Counted from the first letter of the stretch, positions 1-10,743 are shown. The stretch is 64,000 nt of DNA from Sediminibacterium sp. C3 (GCF_000508085.1 NZ_KI669560.1:1380464-1444463), one strand, 5' to 3'. Numbers and translations are program-made. The notes: a model not told the origin generated them from the sequence alone.

Positions 1-351
1 ACTGCAGGCTGCGCTCATGTCAAAGCCCCAGGCATTGGTTGCGCCTATTTTATCGGCAATGATATTGGCGGTTGCCGGAAAAACCATGTCGGGTGTTACG
101 GTTGCACAGATAATACAATCAATATCGGTGGGGGCCATATTTTTCTTACGCAACACTTCTTCAATAGCTTTCACTGCCATATCGCTACTGGCTTTTCCCG
201 GTTCTTTCAATATTCTTCTTTCTTCAATGCCGGTTCTGGTTCTGATCCATTCGTCGTTGGTGTCTACCATTTTTTCCAGATCGAAATTGGTCAGTTTTGT
301 TTCGGGAACATAGCCGCCTACCGCGGTAATTGCTGCACTTAATTTATTCAT
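1..351 (-). CDS. fabH: 3-oxoacyl-ACP synthase III (KAS III), N-terminal part, cut by window edge
   Basis: Condenses acetyl-CoA with malonyl-ACP to start fatty acid synthesis in the cytoplasm. Read on the minus strand from the ATG at 349-351, the 117 visible codons begin MNKLSAAITAVGGYVPE and include the family segments DEWIRTRTGIEERR, CATVTPDM and GFDMSAACS. The last complete codons are the nucleophilic cysteine (residue 116) and the following serine, so the window ends right at the active site and the His/Asn residues lie outside. The gene is divergent from ruvA with about 70 bases between the two starts. Seen: the N-terminal third. Known: the family is about 330 residues long. Confidence 0.93.
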   Translation of the reverse strand, partial: MNKLSAAITAVGGYVPETKLTNFDLEKMVDTNDEWIRTRTGIEERRILKEPGKASSDMAVKAIEEVLRKKNMAPTDIDCIICATVTPDMVFPATANIIADKIGATNAWGFDMSAACS

Positions 352-423
352 GTACTATGAGGGTTATATAAAAGGTTGAAGGTACAGCTAATTGCTTTCT
401 TTTTGTTATTTTCGTCTTCATTT

Positions 424-1008
424 ATGATAGCATTTGTAAGAGGTCATTTTGCCGTTAAAACACCCGCTCGTGTGGTGGTAGACGTGAATGGAGTTGGGTA
501 CGATCTTCAGATTAGCCTGAATACTTTTTCTGCTATCAGTAATCAGGAGAGCGGTCAGCTCTTTACCTACCTGCATATTACCGAGAATGCACATACCCTT
601 TTTGGCTTTGCCGACCTGTTAGAAAAAGACCTGTTTTTGCAGTTGATCAGTGTTTCAGGTGTTGGTGCTTCTACTGCCCGAATGATGTTATCTGGCATGA
701 AACCCGAAGAAATTACCCGCGCCATTGTGCAGGGCAATACCAAACAGCTGGAAGGCATCAAGGGTATTGGCAAGAAATCGGCCGAAAGACTGATTGTTGA
801 ATTAAGAGATAAGCTGGCCAAACAGCACAATGAAAATATTTTACCCGGATTTGTTACCCCCCAAATGGACGCGGATGCCATAAATGCCTTAATTTCATTA
901 GGAATTGGACGTGTAATGGCCGAACAAGCCGTTAAAAAGACCATGCAAAACACCCCCGAAAACAGTTCATTAGAAGAAATTATTAAACAAGCACTCAAAA
1001 ACCTCTAG
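424..1008 (+). CDS. ruvA: Holliday junction branch migration protein RuvA
   Basis: RuvA binds four-way DNA junctions as a tetramer and loads the RuvB motor for branch migration in recombination repair. The 194-residue product has the family layout: an OB-fold N-terminus starting MIAFVRG, two helix-hairpin-helix motifs (VSGVGASTARMML and IKGIGKKSAERLI), and a short C-terminal RuvB-binding domain ending EEIIKQALKNL. The frame stays open upstream to a TTG at 376, but that adds a hydrophobic stretch foreign to RuvA, so the ATG at 424 was chosen. A TATTTTCG element lies at 407-414 without a well-placed partner. sprA follows 36 bases downstream, probably in the same transcript. Confidence 0.96.
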   Translation: MIAFVRGHFAVKTPARVVVDVNGVGYDLQISLNTFSAISNQESGQLFTYLHITENAHTLFGFADLLEKDLFLQLISVSGVGASTARMMLSGMKPEEITRAIVQGNTKQLEGIKGIGKKSAERLIVELRDKLAKQHNENILPGFVTPQMDADAINALISLGIGRVMAEQAVKKTMQNTPENSSLEEIIKQALKNL

Positions 1009-1044
1009 CCATCGAATTGAGCTTTACCTAACCAAGCGGGACTG

Positions 1045-4000
1045 TTGTTGAATTATTGCGGAAGACTTCTGACTGTATTACTGACCATTTTGTGGTACCT
1101 GCCCTCTTATGCCCAATCGAAAGATACTTTGCGGTTTCCAATTTCAGATCGTCGGGGTGATATGTTCAGCAACCCAAGCAAAAATCCTTTTGATATTCGT
1201 GATACCGGATTAATTAAAAGGAAAACAGAATACGATCCCAAAACAAAATCCTTTTATGTTTCTGAAAAAATCGGAAACAGTTGGTACCGAAAGCCGACGG
1301 TACTGGGAATGGATGAGTTGATGAAACTGGAAAGCAGGAAATCGGAGAGTGATTATTTTAAGAAAAGAGCGGATGCTTTGTTTCTTTTAAATCAAAAATC
1401 CAAAAGACCTGCGTTTCAGACTTATCCCAAATTATTCGACCGCATATTTGGACTGACCGGACAAAATTTAAAAGTAGACATCCGGCCTGCAGGAGAAGTG
1501 AATGTGATGGCAGGCTACCAGGGGCAGAATATCAAAAACCCCACTTTACCTGAAAGAGCCAGAAAGAATGGTGGTTTTGATTTTGACATGAATGCCAATC
1601 TGAACCTGAATGCGAATATTGGTGACAAGCTTCGGTTTCCTATCAACTATAATACTTTAACGAATCTGGGTTTCGACAATCAGTTGAAACTAGATTATAA
1701 GGGGATGGACGATGAAATCATCAAGAGCATTGAAGCGGGTAATATTTCTTTTCAATCAAAGGGTACATTAATTCCGAGTACGCAGAATTTATTCGGGGTA
1801 AAAGCGCAATTGCAATTTGGTAAATTATTTGTGACCGGTGCTTTGGCCAATCAACGCTCTGCCCGTCAGAGTCTGAACTTGCAGGGTGGCGCAGCATTGC
1901 AGTCTTTCCAGAAAAAACTGGATGACTACGAAGAGAACCGTCACTTTTTATTAGGTAAATATTTCCGCGACAATTTCAATAAGACCATGCGCAATTTACC
2001 TTTGGTGAATTCACAGGTGCAGATTCAGCGGATGGAAGTTTGGGTTACCAATAGAACCGGTGCAACTACCGATGCGCGTGACATTGTGGGTTTGATGGAT
2101 CTGGCAGAACCTCGTCCCTTTAATCCCTCTGTTCAATCACTTACCAATACTGATTTACCAGCGAATGGAGCCAACAATTTATACGCATCTTTAGCTGGGG
2201 ATCCCAATGCCAGAAACCCTGCTTTCATCAATAGCTTGTTGTTGAGTAAAGGCCTCCGCCCGGTAGATGATTTTGAAAAAACATTTGCCAGAAAATTATC
2301 ACCGAATGAATATTATTTTAATCCGCAGGCGGGATTTATTTCGGTAAATACACAGTTGCAGGCCGATGAAGTATTGGCCGTTGCCTATCAATACACGTAT
2401 AACGGAAGGGTATTTCAGGTAGGTGAATTTTCACAGGATATTTCGCTGGATTCTAACAGAGGAGTGCAGAAAGTATTGTTCCTGAAATTATTGAAAGCTA
2501 CTTCGCAAAGAACCAATTTACCTATCTGGCAATGGATGATGAAGAATGTGTATTCACTTGATTTGTTTGGTGGTATTGAAAGGACAGATTTTAAACTGAA
2601 CGTTTTATACGAAGAACCCAGTGGTGGTTTAAAAAGATTTTTACCAGAAACATCCCCTGCTGTTGAAGGACAACCTTTGCTTCGCATTTTAAATTTAGAC
2701 CGACTCAATAACCGAAACGACCCGCAACCCGATGGGGTATTTGACTATATAGAAGGCTTTACCATTTTGCCACAAATGGGCAGAGTGGTATTTCCTGTGC
2801 TGGAACCTTTTGGTAGAGACCTGGATACCCTTGCATTCAGTGGACTGCCTGCTGCCACCAAGGAAAAATACATTTATTATCAATTGTACGATTCCATTAA
2901 AGCCATTGCTCAAACATTTGCCAATGTGAATCGATTTGTGATGCAGGGACAGGTAAAAGGAGCTGGTGGTAGTTCAGAAATTTATCTGAACACGTTTAAT
3001 ATTCCGCCCGGCTCTGTTTCTGTAACTGCAGGAGGACAGGTGCTAAGAGAAGGCGCAGATTTTATTGTTGACTATAATCTGGGTACGGTGAAAATATTGA
3101 ACCAGGGTATCCTGAGTGCCAATATTCCCGTGAAAGTAAACTTTGAAAACAATATTGGCTTTGGTATGCAGCAACGCGGCTTTGCCGGGTTAAGGGTAGA
3201 TTATCTGGCGAGCAAGAAATTATCTGTGGGAGCTTCCATGGTGAAACTGGGTGAACGTCCCTTCTTTACTAAAATGGGATATGGAGATGATCCTATTCGC
3301 AATACCATGTATGGAATTGATTTTAGTTATCGTTCCGAATTACCGGGATTAACACGCTTACTCGATAAACTTCCTTTCTATACCACTCAGGCAAAATCTT
3401 CCATTAATGCATACGGGGAAGCCGCCATGTTACAACCCGGACATCCGCCTCAAATTGGAAGAGGAGATCAGGGATTAATCTTCATTGATGATTTTGAAGG
3501 CACCCGTGCATCAATTGATTTGCGTTTTCCTTTTGTATCCTGGGCATTGGCTTCTACTCCACAGGGCAATCCGAAATTCCCGGAGTCTACTTTAACGGAT
3601 TCCATCAATTACAATTTCAACAGAGCCAAACTGGCCTGGTATAATATTGAACCGAATTTACAAGACAAGAACAGTCCGAATAATCCGCTGCGCAGAAACC
3701 TTACTGAGTTAAGTGATCCGCGGGTACGTCAGGTATTTACCAATGAATTATTCCCACAAAGAACAACCAATATCACCGATGTACAGGCCGCTACTTTTGA
3801 CCTGGCATTTTACCCAACGGAAAAAGGTCCTTATAATTTTGAAACCCGTCCCGGACAAATCAATGCCACTGGACGATTGAGCAATCCTGCTTCTCGCTGG
3901 GGTGGTATTATGCGGGCCATTGATCAAACCGATTTCGAAACCAATAATATTGAGTTTGTTGAATTCTGGATGCAGAATCCGTTTATACTAAATCCTACGA

Positions 4001-7000
4001 GCAGGGGAGGTAAGTTGTTTTTAAACTTCGGTAATATCAGTGAAGATATTTTAAAAGATGGCCGCAGATTTTATGAGAATGGTATGAATACACCAACGGT
4101 ACCTGCGTCAGTGGATAGCAGCAATACCTGGGGTAAAACGCCAGTGAATCCCATACAAATTACTCAGGCTTTCAGCAATGTTCCAAACGACCGACCTTTT
4201 CAGGATGTGGGTTTTGATGGTATTGATGATATAGCTGAACGCCGTAAGAAAAGTTATATCCTGAATCAGCTGGCGAATAATTTTGGTCCGGCATCTGCTG
4301 TGTATCTGCGAGCTTTGCAAGATCCTTCGAATGATAACTATCAATGGTATCGCGATCCTGCCTATGATGCAACAGGTACGGGCATTCTGGGTCGCTACAA
4401 AAATTTCAATAATCCCCAGGGGAACTCACCTGTAGCAACCACTGGCGGACAGTTTACTTCAGCCGCCACTTTGTTTCCGGACAATGAAGATTTAAACAGA
4501 GACAATACCCTGAATGAAAGTGAATCGTATTATGAATACGAGTTAGGATTAACTCCGGGTATGGACGTAGGCAGAACGCCATATATCACCGATAAAAAGC
4601 GTGTTACTGTAAATTCTGCTGATGGAATTACCAGAACAGAAGACTGGTATCTTTTCAGAGTTCCTATTAAGAACTACACCAGAAAAATTGGGAACATTCC
4701 CGATTTTAAGTCCATTCGTTTTGTGCGTTTGTACATGACCGATTTTGAAGATTCTGTGGTTGTGAGATTGGCCAGATTAGATCTGGTTAGAAATCAGTGG
4801 CGTCAGTTTATTTATAATCTGGATACTACGGGATCATACACGCCTATTAACAACACTGCTGGTACTGCTTTTAACACGTTGGCTGTAAATCTGGAAGAAA
4901 ACAGCAGCAGAACCCCTGTGAATTATCTCATGCCTCCGAATGTGGAAAGGGTGCAGTTGTTAAGTAATAACGGCGTGAACCTGCAGCAAAATGAGCAAGC
5001 CATTGCCATGCGGGTAAATAATTTACAGCCGGGTGATGCAAGGGGTATTTTTAAAACCCTGAATCTGGATGTTCGCAGGTATTCCAAAATGTCTATGTAT
5101 CTGCACGCGGAATCTATTACGGGTCAGCGTCCTGTTGCCGACAACGAAATAAGGGCGGTTATCCGTATTGGTCAGGACTTCCTGAACAACTATTACGAAA
5201 TCAAGATTCCACTGAAAATTACGCCACCAGGTTTATATCCAAGAGGACAGGAAGCCCGTGTTTGGCCGGTTGATAACAATATTGATTTTCTCTTGCGTGA
5301 CTTAATAGATCTGAAACTGGAAAGAAATAATTCCGGAGCATCATTGGCAACCATCTATCGGAAAATAATTGGCAATAAAACTTTTTCCATCATGGGTAAC
5401 CCCAACCTGGGAGAAGTAAGAGGCATATTGGTAGCTGTAGAGAATCCGGTAAGACCGAATGGTACGGCCATTAGTGCAGAAGTTTGGGCCAATGAGTTAA
5501 GACTATCGGGTCTGGATGAACGAGGTGGATATGCTGCTTTAGGTAGGGTAGATCTTGTTTTAGCCGATTTAGGAACCCTATCTGTATCTGCCAATAAATA
5601 CACACAGGGCTTTGGTTCACTGGAACAAAGAGTGAATGAAAGAGCAAAAGACAATTTGATGCAATTTGATATTGCAGCCAATATTGATGCAGGTAAACTG
5701 GTCCCTAAAAAAGCCAGACTCTCTGTACCTATTTATGCAAGTATCAATCGCTCTACTTTAACACCCGAGTTTGATCCCTACGATCTGGATGTGAATTATA
5801 AACAGAAATTGAATGCAGCTGCACCCGATAAAAGAGATTCCATTAAAAGAGCGGCTGTTGATATTACTACTATTAAGACACTCAACTTTAATAATGTAAG
5901 AGTGATGCAGGGATCAGGCAGGCCCAGATTACTCAGTCTTAGCAATTTCGACATCAGTTATTCCTTTACACAAACAGAACATACAAGTCCTGTTATTACA
6001 CAGAATAAAGTTACCCGACATCGCGGTGGCTTTGGATACACGTATATTGGACAGAATAGTTTTATAGAGCCCTTTAAAAAAGTAATTAAAGGAAAGAGTC
6101 CCTGGTTGGCTTTTGTGAGAGATGCTAATTTTAATTTGAAACCTTCCTTCATCAGCTTCAGGGCAGATATCAACCGTCAGTTCGGAGAATTTATTCCGCG
6201 CATGGTAAATACCTTCAGCAGTAAAGTGGATAGGGTAGATACTACTTATGACAAGTACTTTACGTTTGATCGCTTTTATAATTTACGGTGGGATTTAACA
6301 CGCTCAGTTAATCTGGACTTTAACGCAACCAATAACGCTAGAATTGACGAGCCTTTTGGAAGAATTGATACCAAAGAGAAAAAGGATACGGTAAGAAGTA
6401 ATTTCTTAAAGGGAGGAAGAAATACCTTGTATCAACAGAAAGCCATTATGAATTACAATCTTCCGTTGAATAAGTTTCCATTTGCAGACTGGATAACGGC
6501 AAGATATAGTTACGGAACTTCTTATAGCTGGATCGGTGCCAGCCGAATTGCAGTGAACCTGGGTAATACTATTGAGAACTCACAGGAAAATAATTTAAAT
6601 GCCCAGTTTAATTTTGGCAACTTATATGCCAAGTCAAGATGGATGCGTGCATTGGATAATATACCACCGCCAAGGGCAAAGGGCGACACAAAGAATGCCC
6701 GTAATGCTCCTCCAGGATCGAATCCGCTGGGTTCTGTATTTCCTTCCAAGGAAGAAGTGATTGCAGGATTAACCGGACAGAAGCGGACAGACGCTTTGAA
6801 AAAATGGAGACAGCAACGTCGCGATATCCGTAACGCAGAAAAAATGTTGCGTCAGGCTACTACCCCTGAACTAGGCGCATTGGAAAGATCTGCTGGTAAG
6901 TTCCTGACCATGTTCAAAAATATTTCGGTAAACTACAGTGAAAATTACAGAAGCCGTTTGCCGGGTTATATGGATAGTACCCGTTTTATAGGACAGAACT

Positions 7001-8307
7001 TTAAGAGCATGGCTCCGGGGCTAGATTATGTATTTGGTAAACAACCCGACGCCAATTGGATCAATGATAAAATTGGAAGGGGCTTATTAACCAAAGACAG
7101 TACTTTCAACTTTTTATACAGACAGAGCTTTGAACAAAGTTTAAAAATAACGGCACAGCTGGAACCTATCCGTGAATTGATTATTGATTTGAATCTTGAT
7201 AAAACCTTTAGTAAGGATTATACAGCATTGATTAAAGACACTACCGGAACAGGAAATAATTTCGGGCAATTGAATCCTTTATTCAGTGGAGGATTCAGTG
7301 TATCCTATATTGCATTCAATACTTTGTTTGGGAAAAGTAATCCGAATGAACTGTCGGCTACATTCAAGGAATTTGAAGCCAACCGTTTAATTGTTTCAAG
7401 AAGGGTAGCATCGTTAAATCCTTACTGGCAGCAGCTTCCAGCCAACCAACAGTTTACCAGTGACGGATATGCGCGTGGTTACGGACGTTATTCTCAGGAT
7501 GTATTGATTCCGTCCTTCCTTGCGGCATACACAGGAAAAGACCCCAATACCATAGCATTAATTAAAGAGGGTTCCAGTAAAATCAGTGCCAATCCATTCC
7601 GTGGTATTATGCCTAAACCCAACTGGAGAGTAACCTATACTGGCTTAACGAAAATACCCGCATTGGCTGCAGTCTTTAGTAATTTTACCATCAGTCATGG
7701 TTACAATGGACAACTGAGCATGAACAGTTTTAGCAGTGCATTATTGTATCAGGATCCTTTTAGATTGAATGCGCCAGGCTTTATTGATTCTACCAGCGGT
7801 AATTTTATTCCTTTCTTCCTGGTACCCAACATCAGTATGGCTGAGCGTTTTGAGCCACTCTTGAAAATTGATTTTACTACTATTAGTCAGTTTAACTTTA
7901 ATCTGGAATTCAGAAAGAGCAGACAGCTTAGTTTAAGTTTGATTGATTATCAGTTGAGTGAAAGCCGAAGTACAGAATGGATTGTAGGATTGAATTGGAG
8001 AAAGCGTGGATTTAAATTACCCTTTGGTATTGTAGGGAAGGGATTGCAAAACGACCTGAATTTAAAACTGGATGTATCTGTTCGTGATGTGTCTATCAGT
8101 AATAGCCGTTTGGATCAGACGAATGCTTACGGTACGGGTGGACAAAAAGAAATTACCATTCAGCCTGCCATTGATTATGTAATTAATAGCAGAATCAATC
8201 TTAAGTTTTTCTTTGACCAGCGAAGAGTAACACCGTATATCTCTACCTCTGCACCTATCACGAATACGCGTGCAGGAATTAACGTGAGGATTTCACTGGC
8301 GCAATAA
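1045..8307 (+). CDS. sprA: Cell surface protein SprA, type IX secretion translocon
   Basis: SprA is the giant outer-membrane beta-barrel through which type IX secretion (T9SS) substrates cross the outer membrane; in gliding Bacteroidota it is also needed for motility. The 2420-residue product has the expected size, a signal peptide (hydrophobic segment about residues 6-22 ending SYAQ), many amphipathic beta-strands, and a C-terminus ending in a barrel-like strand (NVRISLAQ). No ATG lies near the signal peptide; the start is the TTG at 1045, or the adjacent TTG at 1048. It follows ruvA and ends at a terminator shared with the convergent ABC permease gene. Its presence implies secreted proteins with type A/B C-terminal domains elsewhere, but none is obvious in this window. 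Confidence 0.95.
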   Translation: MLNYCGRLLTVLLTILWYLPSYAQSKDTLRFPISDRRGDMFSNPSKNPFDIRDTGLIKRKTEYDPKTKSFYVSEKIGNSWYRKPTVLGMDELMKLESRKSESDYFKKRADALFLLNQKSKRPAFQTYPKLFDRIFGLTGQNLKVDIRPAGEVNVMAGYQGQNIKNPTLPERARKNGGFDFDMNANLNLNANIGDKLRFPINYNTLTNLGFDNQLKLDYKGMDDEIIKSIEAGNISFQSKGTLIPSTQNLFGVKAQLQFGKLFVTGALANQRSARQSLNLQGGAALQSFQKKLDDYEENRHFLLGKYFRDNFNKTMRNLPLVNSQVQIQRMEVWVTNRTGATTDARDIVGLMDLAEPRPFNPSVQSLTNTDLPANGANNLYASLAGDPNARNPAFINSLLLSKGLRPVDDFEKTFARKLSPNEYYFNPQAGFISVNTQLQADEVLAVAYQYTYNGRVFQVGEFSQDISLDSNRGVQKVLFLKLLKATSQRTNLPIWQWMMKNVYSLDLFGGIERTDFKLNVLYEEPSGGLKRFLPETSPAVEGQPLLRILNLDRLNNRNDPQPDGVFDYIEGFTILPQMGRVVFPVLEPFGRDLDTLAFSGLPAATKEKYIYYQLYDSIKAIAQTFANVNRFVMQGQVKGAGGSSEIYLNTFNIPPGSVSVTAGGQVLREGADFIVDYNLGTVKILNQGILSANIPVKVNFENNIGFGMQQRGFAGLRVDYLASKKLSVGASMVKLGERPFFTKMGYGDDPIRNTMYGIDFSYRSELPGLTRLLDKLPFYTTQAKSSINAYGEAAMLQPGHPPQIGRGDQGLIFIDDFEGTRASIDLRFPFVSWALASTPQGNPKFPESTLTDSINYNFNRAKLAWYNIEPNLQDKNSPNNPLRRNLTELSDPRVRQVFTNELFPQRTTNITDVQAATFDLAFYPTEKGPYNFETRPGQINATGRLSNPASRWGGIMRAIDQTDFETNNIEFVEFWMQNPFILNPTSRGGKLFLNFGNISEDILKDGRRFYENGMNTPTVPASVDSSNTWGKTPVNPIQITQAFSNVPNDRPFQDVGFDGIDDIAERRKKSYILNQLANNFGPASAVYLRALQDPSNDNYQWYRDPAYDATGTGILGRYKNFNNPQGNSPVATTGGQFTSAATLFPDNEDLNRDNTLNESESYYEYELGLTPGMDVGRTPYITDKKRVTVNSADGITRTEDWYLFRVPIKNYTRKIGNIPDFKSIRFVRLYMTDFEDSVVVRLARLDLVRNQWRQFIYNLDTTGSYTPINNTAGTAFNTLAVNLEENSSRTPVNYLMPPNVERVQLLSNNGVNLQQNEQAIAMRVNNLQPGDARGIFKTLNLDVRRYSKMSMYLHAESITGQRPVADNEIRAVIRIGQDFLNNYYEIKIPLKITPPGLYPRGQEARVWPVDNNIDFLLRDLIDLKLERNNSGASLATIYRKIIGNKTFSIMGNPNLGEVRGILVAVENPVRPNGTAISAEVWANELRLSGLDERGGYAALGRVDLVLADLGTLSVSANKYTQGFGSLEQRVNERAKDNLMQFDIAANIDAGKLVPKKARLSVPIYASINRSTLTPEFDPYDLDVNYKQKLNAAAPDKRDSIKRAAVDITTIKTLNFNNVRVMQGSGRPRLLSLSNFDISYSFTQTEHTSPVITQNKVTRHRGGFGYTYIGQNSFIEPFKKVIKGKSPWLAFVRDANFNLKPSFISFRADINRQFGEFIPRMVNTFSSKVDRVDTTYDKYFTFDRFYNLRWDLTRSVNLDFNATNNARIDEPFGRIDTKEKKDTVRSNFLKGGRNTLYQQKAIMNYNLPLNKFPFADWITARYSYGTSYSWIGASRIAVNLGNTIENSQENNLNAQFNFGNLYAKSRWMRALDNIPPPRAKGDTKNARNAPPGSNPLGSVFPSKEEVIAGLTGQKRTDALKKWRQQRRDIRNAEKMLRQATTPELGALERSAGKFLTMFKNISVNYSENYRSRLPGYMDSTRFIGQNFKSMAPGLDYVFGKQPDANWINDKIGRGLLTKDSTFNFLYRQSFEQSLKITAQLEPIRELIIDLNLDKTFSKDYTALIKDTTGTGNNFGQLNPLFSGGFSVSYIAFNTLFGKSNPNELSATFKEFEANRLIVSRRVASLNPYWQQLPANQQFTSDGYARGYGRYSQDVLIPSFLAAYTGKDPNTIALIKEGSSKISANPFRGIMPKPNWRVTYTGLTKIPALAAVFSNFTISHGYNGQLSMNSFSSALLYQDPFRLNAPGFIDSTSGNFIPFFLVPNISMAERFEPLLKIDFTTISQFNFNLEFRKSRQLSLSLIDYQLSESRSTEWIVGLNWRKRGFKLPFGIVGKGLQNDLNLKLDVSVRDVSISNSRLDQTNAYGTGGQKEITIQPAIDYVINSRINLKFFFDQRRVTPYISTSAPITNTRAGINVRISLAQ

Positions 8308-8337
8308 AAAAGGCGAGGAAATTTCCTCACCTTTTTA
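8307..8337. terminator. Bidirectional terminator between sprA and the ABC permease
   Basis: An A-run, GG, the palindrome GAGGAAATTTCCTC, CC and a T-run form one nearly continuous inverted repeat starting at the sprA stop codon. Symmetric A/T flanks let it work on both strands, which suits the convergent genes. Confidence 0.8.
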
Positions 8338-8353
8338 TATCAGTATAGTATTC

Positions 8354-9691
8354 TTAGTTTTTTCGGAAAGCCCATTTCCCAATTTCTTTCCAGCCTACTT
8401 TTTTACCGTACATTAAAATACCGGTTCGGTAAACCTTTCCACTCAACCAGGTGGTTAGTAAGAAGCTTCCAATAAGGGTTGCCATACTCGCTATTAACTG
8501 CCAGTAAGGAACGGTTCCGGGAACTCCGTATGCAATTCTAGCCATCATCACCATGGGTGAGCTGAATGGAACAATACTTGCCCAGGTAGCCAAACCAGTA
8601 CTGGGATCTTCAACTGCGCGGCTCATGATAATGAAAGAGAAAATGATCGGCATGGTGATGGGCAACATTAAACTTTGCGCATCCTGTGGATCTTCATTAA
8701 CTACAGATCCTACCGCGGCAAACAAAGAAGCATAGAATAAATAGCCACCCAGGAAGTAAAAAATAAAACATCCGATAATCAGTGGCCAATTGGCTGTGCT
8801 CATGGTATTCTGAAACTTGTAAATATTCTGTGCCGTTTCACTTGCCTGTGCCATGGACGCACCTGGGCCCATTTGGGCATTGGCTTTTTGCAGTTCAGCC
8901 ACCTGTTCTAACACATCCTGTGGAATAAAGAATTGAGATGCAGCGATGAATCCGAATATCAATAGAATCCAAACAAAGAATTGTGTTAAACCTACCGCGC
9001 CAATCCCAATGATTTTTCCCATCATTAGCTGGAATGGCTTGGCACTGCTGATCATTACTTCTGCAATACGATTGGTCTTTTCTTCCATAACACCGCGCAT
9101 CACCATGGCACCATAGATAAACATGGTAATATAAATCAGCATACCTGATCCAAACCCAATTCCATAGGATAGGGCAGCACTGCTTTCTTTTACTGTATCA
9201 CCGGTTTCTTCCAATGATTTCATTTCAGCAAATTGGGAAGAAGACTTTATAGAATCTAATTGTGCTCTGTTTATTCCCGCATCCTGTAACATCTGGTCTT
9301 CTATGGCATCGTTGATTCGGTCTTCAATTTTAGATTGAAGCATGAGTCCAATTCTTTTCTTGGAGCGAATGATATAGGTTGTTTTATTGGTGCCTTCGAA
9401 CTTAGGAATCAGAATGATATCCGTATAACCCTTGCTTACATAGTTGGAAGTGTCTACATTGGCTGGAAATTCAAATTTGATATCACTGGCATCTCTCAAA
9501 TTGCCTTTGAAAAATCCATTCTCATCAATAACAGCAATTTTGTGGTTTTCTTTACCGCTGGAGGATATAAGGGCAGCTCCTGCTATAAAACCCACCATGA
9601 TCAATGGGGTTAATATGGTGGTCAGCAGAAAACGTTTATTCATTACTCTGCTGAGGTATTCTCTTTGTATAATAATTAATATCTTATTCAT
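8354..9691 (-). CDS. ABC-2 type transporter permease, NatB-like
   Basis: Integral membrane subunit of an ABC exporter; NatB-type permeases export Na+ or other small solutes. The 445-residue protein has the family layout: one N-terminal membrane helix (about residues 22-45), a large extracytoplasmic domain (about 45-180), then a cluster of five or six helices with the conserved segment MRGVMEEKTNRIAEVMISSAKPFQLMMGKIIG. The ATG at 9691 lies 4 bases after the stop of the ATPase gene, so the two are cotranscribed. The substrate cannot be read from the sequence. Confidence 0.9.
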   Translation of the reverse strand: MNKILIIIQREYLSRVMNKRFLLTTILTPLIMVGFIAGAALISSSGKENHKIAVIDENGFFKGNLRDASDIKFEFPANVDTSNYVSKGYTDIILIPKFEGTNKTTYIIRSKKRIGLMLQSKIEDRINDAIEDQMLQDAGINRAQLDSIKSSSQFAEMKSLEETGDTVKESSAALSYGIGFGSGMLIYITMFIYGAMVMRGVMEEKTNRIAEVMISSAKPFQLMMGKIIGIGAVGLTQFFVWILLIFGFIAASQFFIPQDVLEQVAELQKANAQMGPGASMAQASETAQNIYKFQNTMSTANWPLIIGCFIFYFLGGYLFYASLFAAVGSVVNEDPQDAQSLMLPITMPIIFSFIIMSRAVEDPSTGLATWASIVPFSSPMVMMARIAYGVPGTVPYWQLIASMATLIGSFLLTTWLSGKVYRTGILMYGKKVGWKEIGKWAFRKN

Positions 9692-9695
9692 AGGT

Positions 9696-10634
9696 TTAGT
9701 TGTCTAATTTTTGAAATGCTCTTGCGGTTGCGTGTGTGCCTTCAACCTGACTAATGAATATCTCGTTTAAGGTTGGCAATATTTCATTGAAGGATTCAAT
9801 GGTACAAGAAGTTTGCAGAAAGTGATTTAAGATATCATTGCTCTTATATCCCTGATTAATCTGTAGTATCAGTTCATGGTCATTTACTTTTACCACATTA
9901 AATGCAGGAGAACTTAAATTACCCGAAACATCCGACAAGCGAATACTGAATTTGTTTTCTTTAAACTGCTGCTTAATACCATGTACGGTACCATCCAGTA
10001 TTTTCTTGCCCAGGTTTACCAGCACAATATGATCACAGATTTCTTCTACCTGTTCCATGCGGTGCGTACTGAAAATAACTGTACTGCCGTTTTTGGCCAG
10101 GGCAAATATTTCTTCCTTAATTAAATTGGCATTCAAAGGATCAAGTCCACTGAATGGTTCATCCAGAATAATCAGTTTAGGCTCGTGCAAAATGGTGGTT
10201 ACAAACTGGAGCTTCTGACTCATTCCTTTACTGAGGTCTTCCACTTTTTTATTCCACCAGCTTTCCATTTCCAGCTTCTTGAACCAGTACTTGATTTTAT
10301 GCATCGCCTCAGCTCTGCTCAATCCCTTTAATTGCGCGAGGTACATGGCCTGTTCTCCAATTTTCATTTTTTTGTACAGGCCCCTCTCTTCCGGCATGTA
10401 TCCGATTTTGATAATATCGTTCAAGGGATCAAAAGTTCTTCCGTCCAGCTTTATTTCACCACTATCCGGATAAAAAATGCCGGTAATCATTCTTAAAAGG
10501 GTGGTTTTGCCGGCACCGTTGGGACCTAACAAGCCAAAAATACTTCCCTGTTCTATGCTGAAACTAATATCATCCACTGCTTTCTGGGTGGCATAATATT
10601 TTTTCAGGTTGTTTAATTCTAAGATTGCACTCAT
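9696..10634 (-). CDS. ABC transporter ATP-binding protein, NatA-like
   Basis: ATPase partner of the downstream permease. The 312-residue product carries Walker A GPNGAGKTT (residues 37-45), signature LSKGMSQ (134-140), Walker B LIILDEP (154-160), D-loop SGLD and the switch histidine in STHRMEQ, followed by a C-terminal extension of about 90 residues typical of NatA-type ATPases. The frame stays open upstream to 10835 but the ABC fold begins at MSAILELNNLKKYY, so the ATG at 10634 is taken; the extension would overlap the divergent hydrolase gene. Confidence 0.93.
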   Translation of the reverse strand: MSAILELNNLKKYYATQKAVDDISFSIEQGSIFGLLGPNGAGKTTLLRMITGIFYPDSGEIKLDGRTFDPLNDIIKIGYMPEERGLYKKMKIGEQAMYLAQLKGLSRAEAMHKIKYWFKKLEMESWWNKKVEDLSKGMSQKLQFVTTILHEPKLIILDEPFSGLDPLNANLIKEEIFALAKNGSTVIFSTHRMEQVEEICDHIVLVNLGKKILDGTVHGIKQQFKENKFSIRLSDVSGNLSSPAFNVVKVNDHELILQINQGYKSNDILNHFLQTSCTIESFNEILPTLNEIFISQVEGTHATARAFQKLDN

Positions 10635-10712
10635 ACGCTTAATTATTTGCTGAATGTAAGAATTAGTACGCCCATTCAACATAATATTACAGGAGTGGGC
10701 AGGTTTTTTGAG

Positions 10713-10720
10713 TAAATTTG
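10713..10720 (+). promoter_or_regulatory. -7 promoter element TAAATTTG before the zinc hydrolase gene
   Basis: Perfect match to the Bacteroidota -7 consensus TAnnTTTG, 23 bases before the chosen ATG at 10744. No TTG is found at the ideal distance upstream. Confidence 0.45.
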
Positions 10721-10743
10721 TCCGATTACATAAATACAGAGAA

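Noticed and set aside
17..313. Open frame of 98 codons on the plus strand
   Set aside because: It is antisense to the fabH N-terminus, which shows clear family sequence on the minus strand.
376..423. N-terminal extension of RuvA from a TTG
   Set aside because: The added 16 residues are hydrophobic and absent from RuvA; the family start MIAFVRG is at 424.
567..998. Minus-strand open frame of 143 codons
   Set aside because: Antisense shadow of ruvA with no recognisable protein features.
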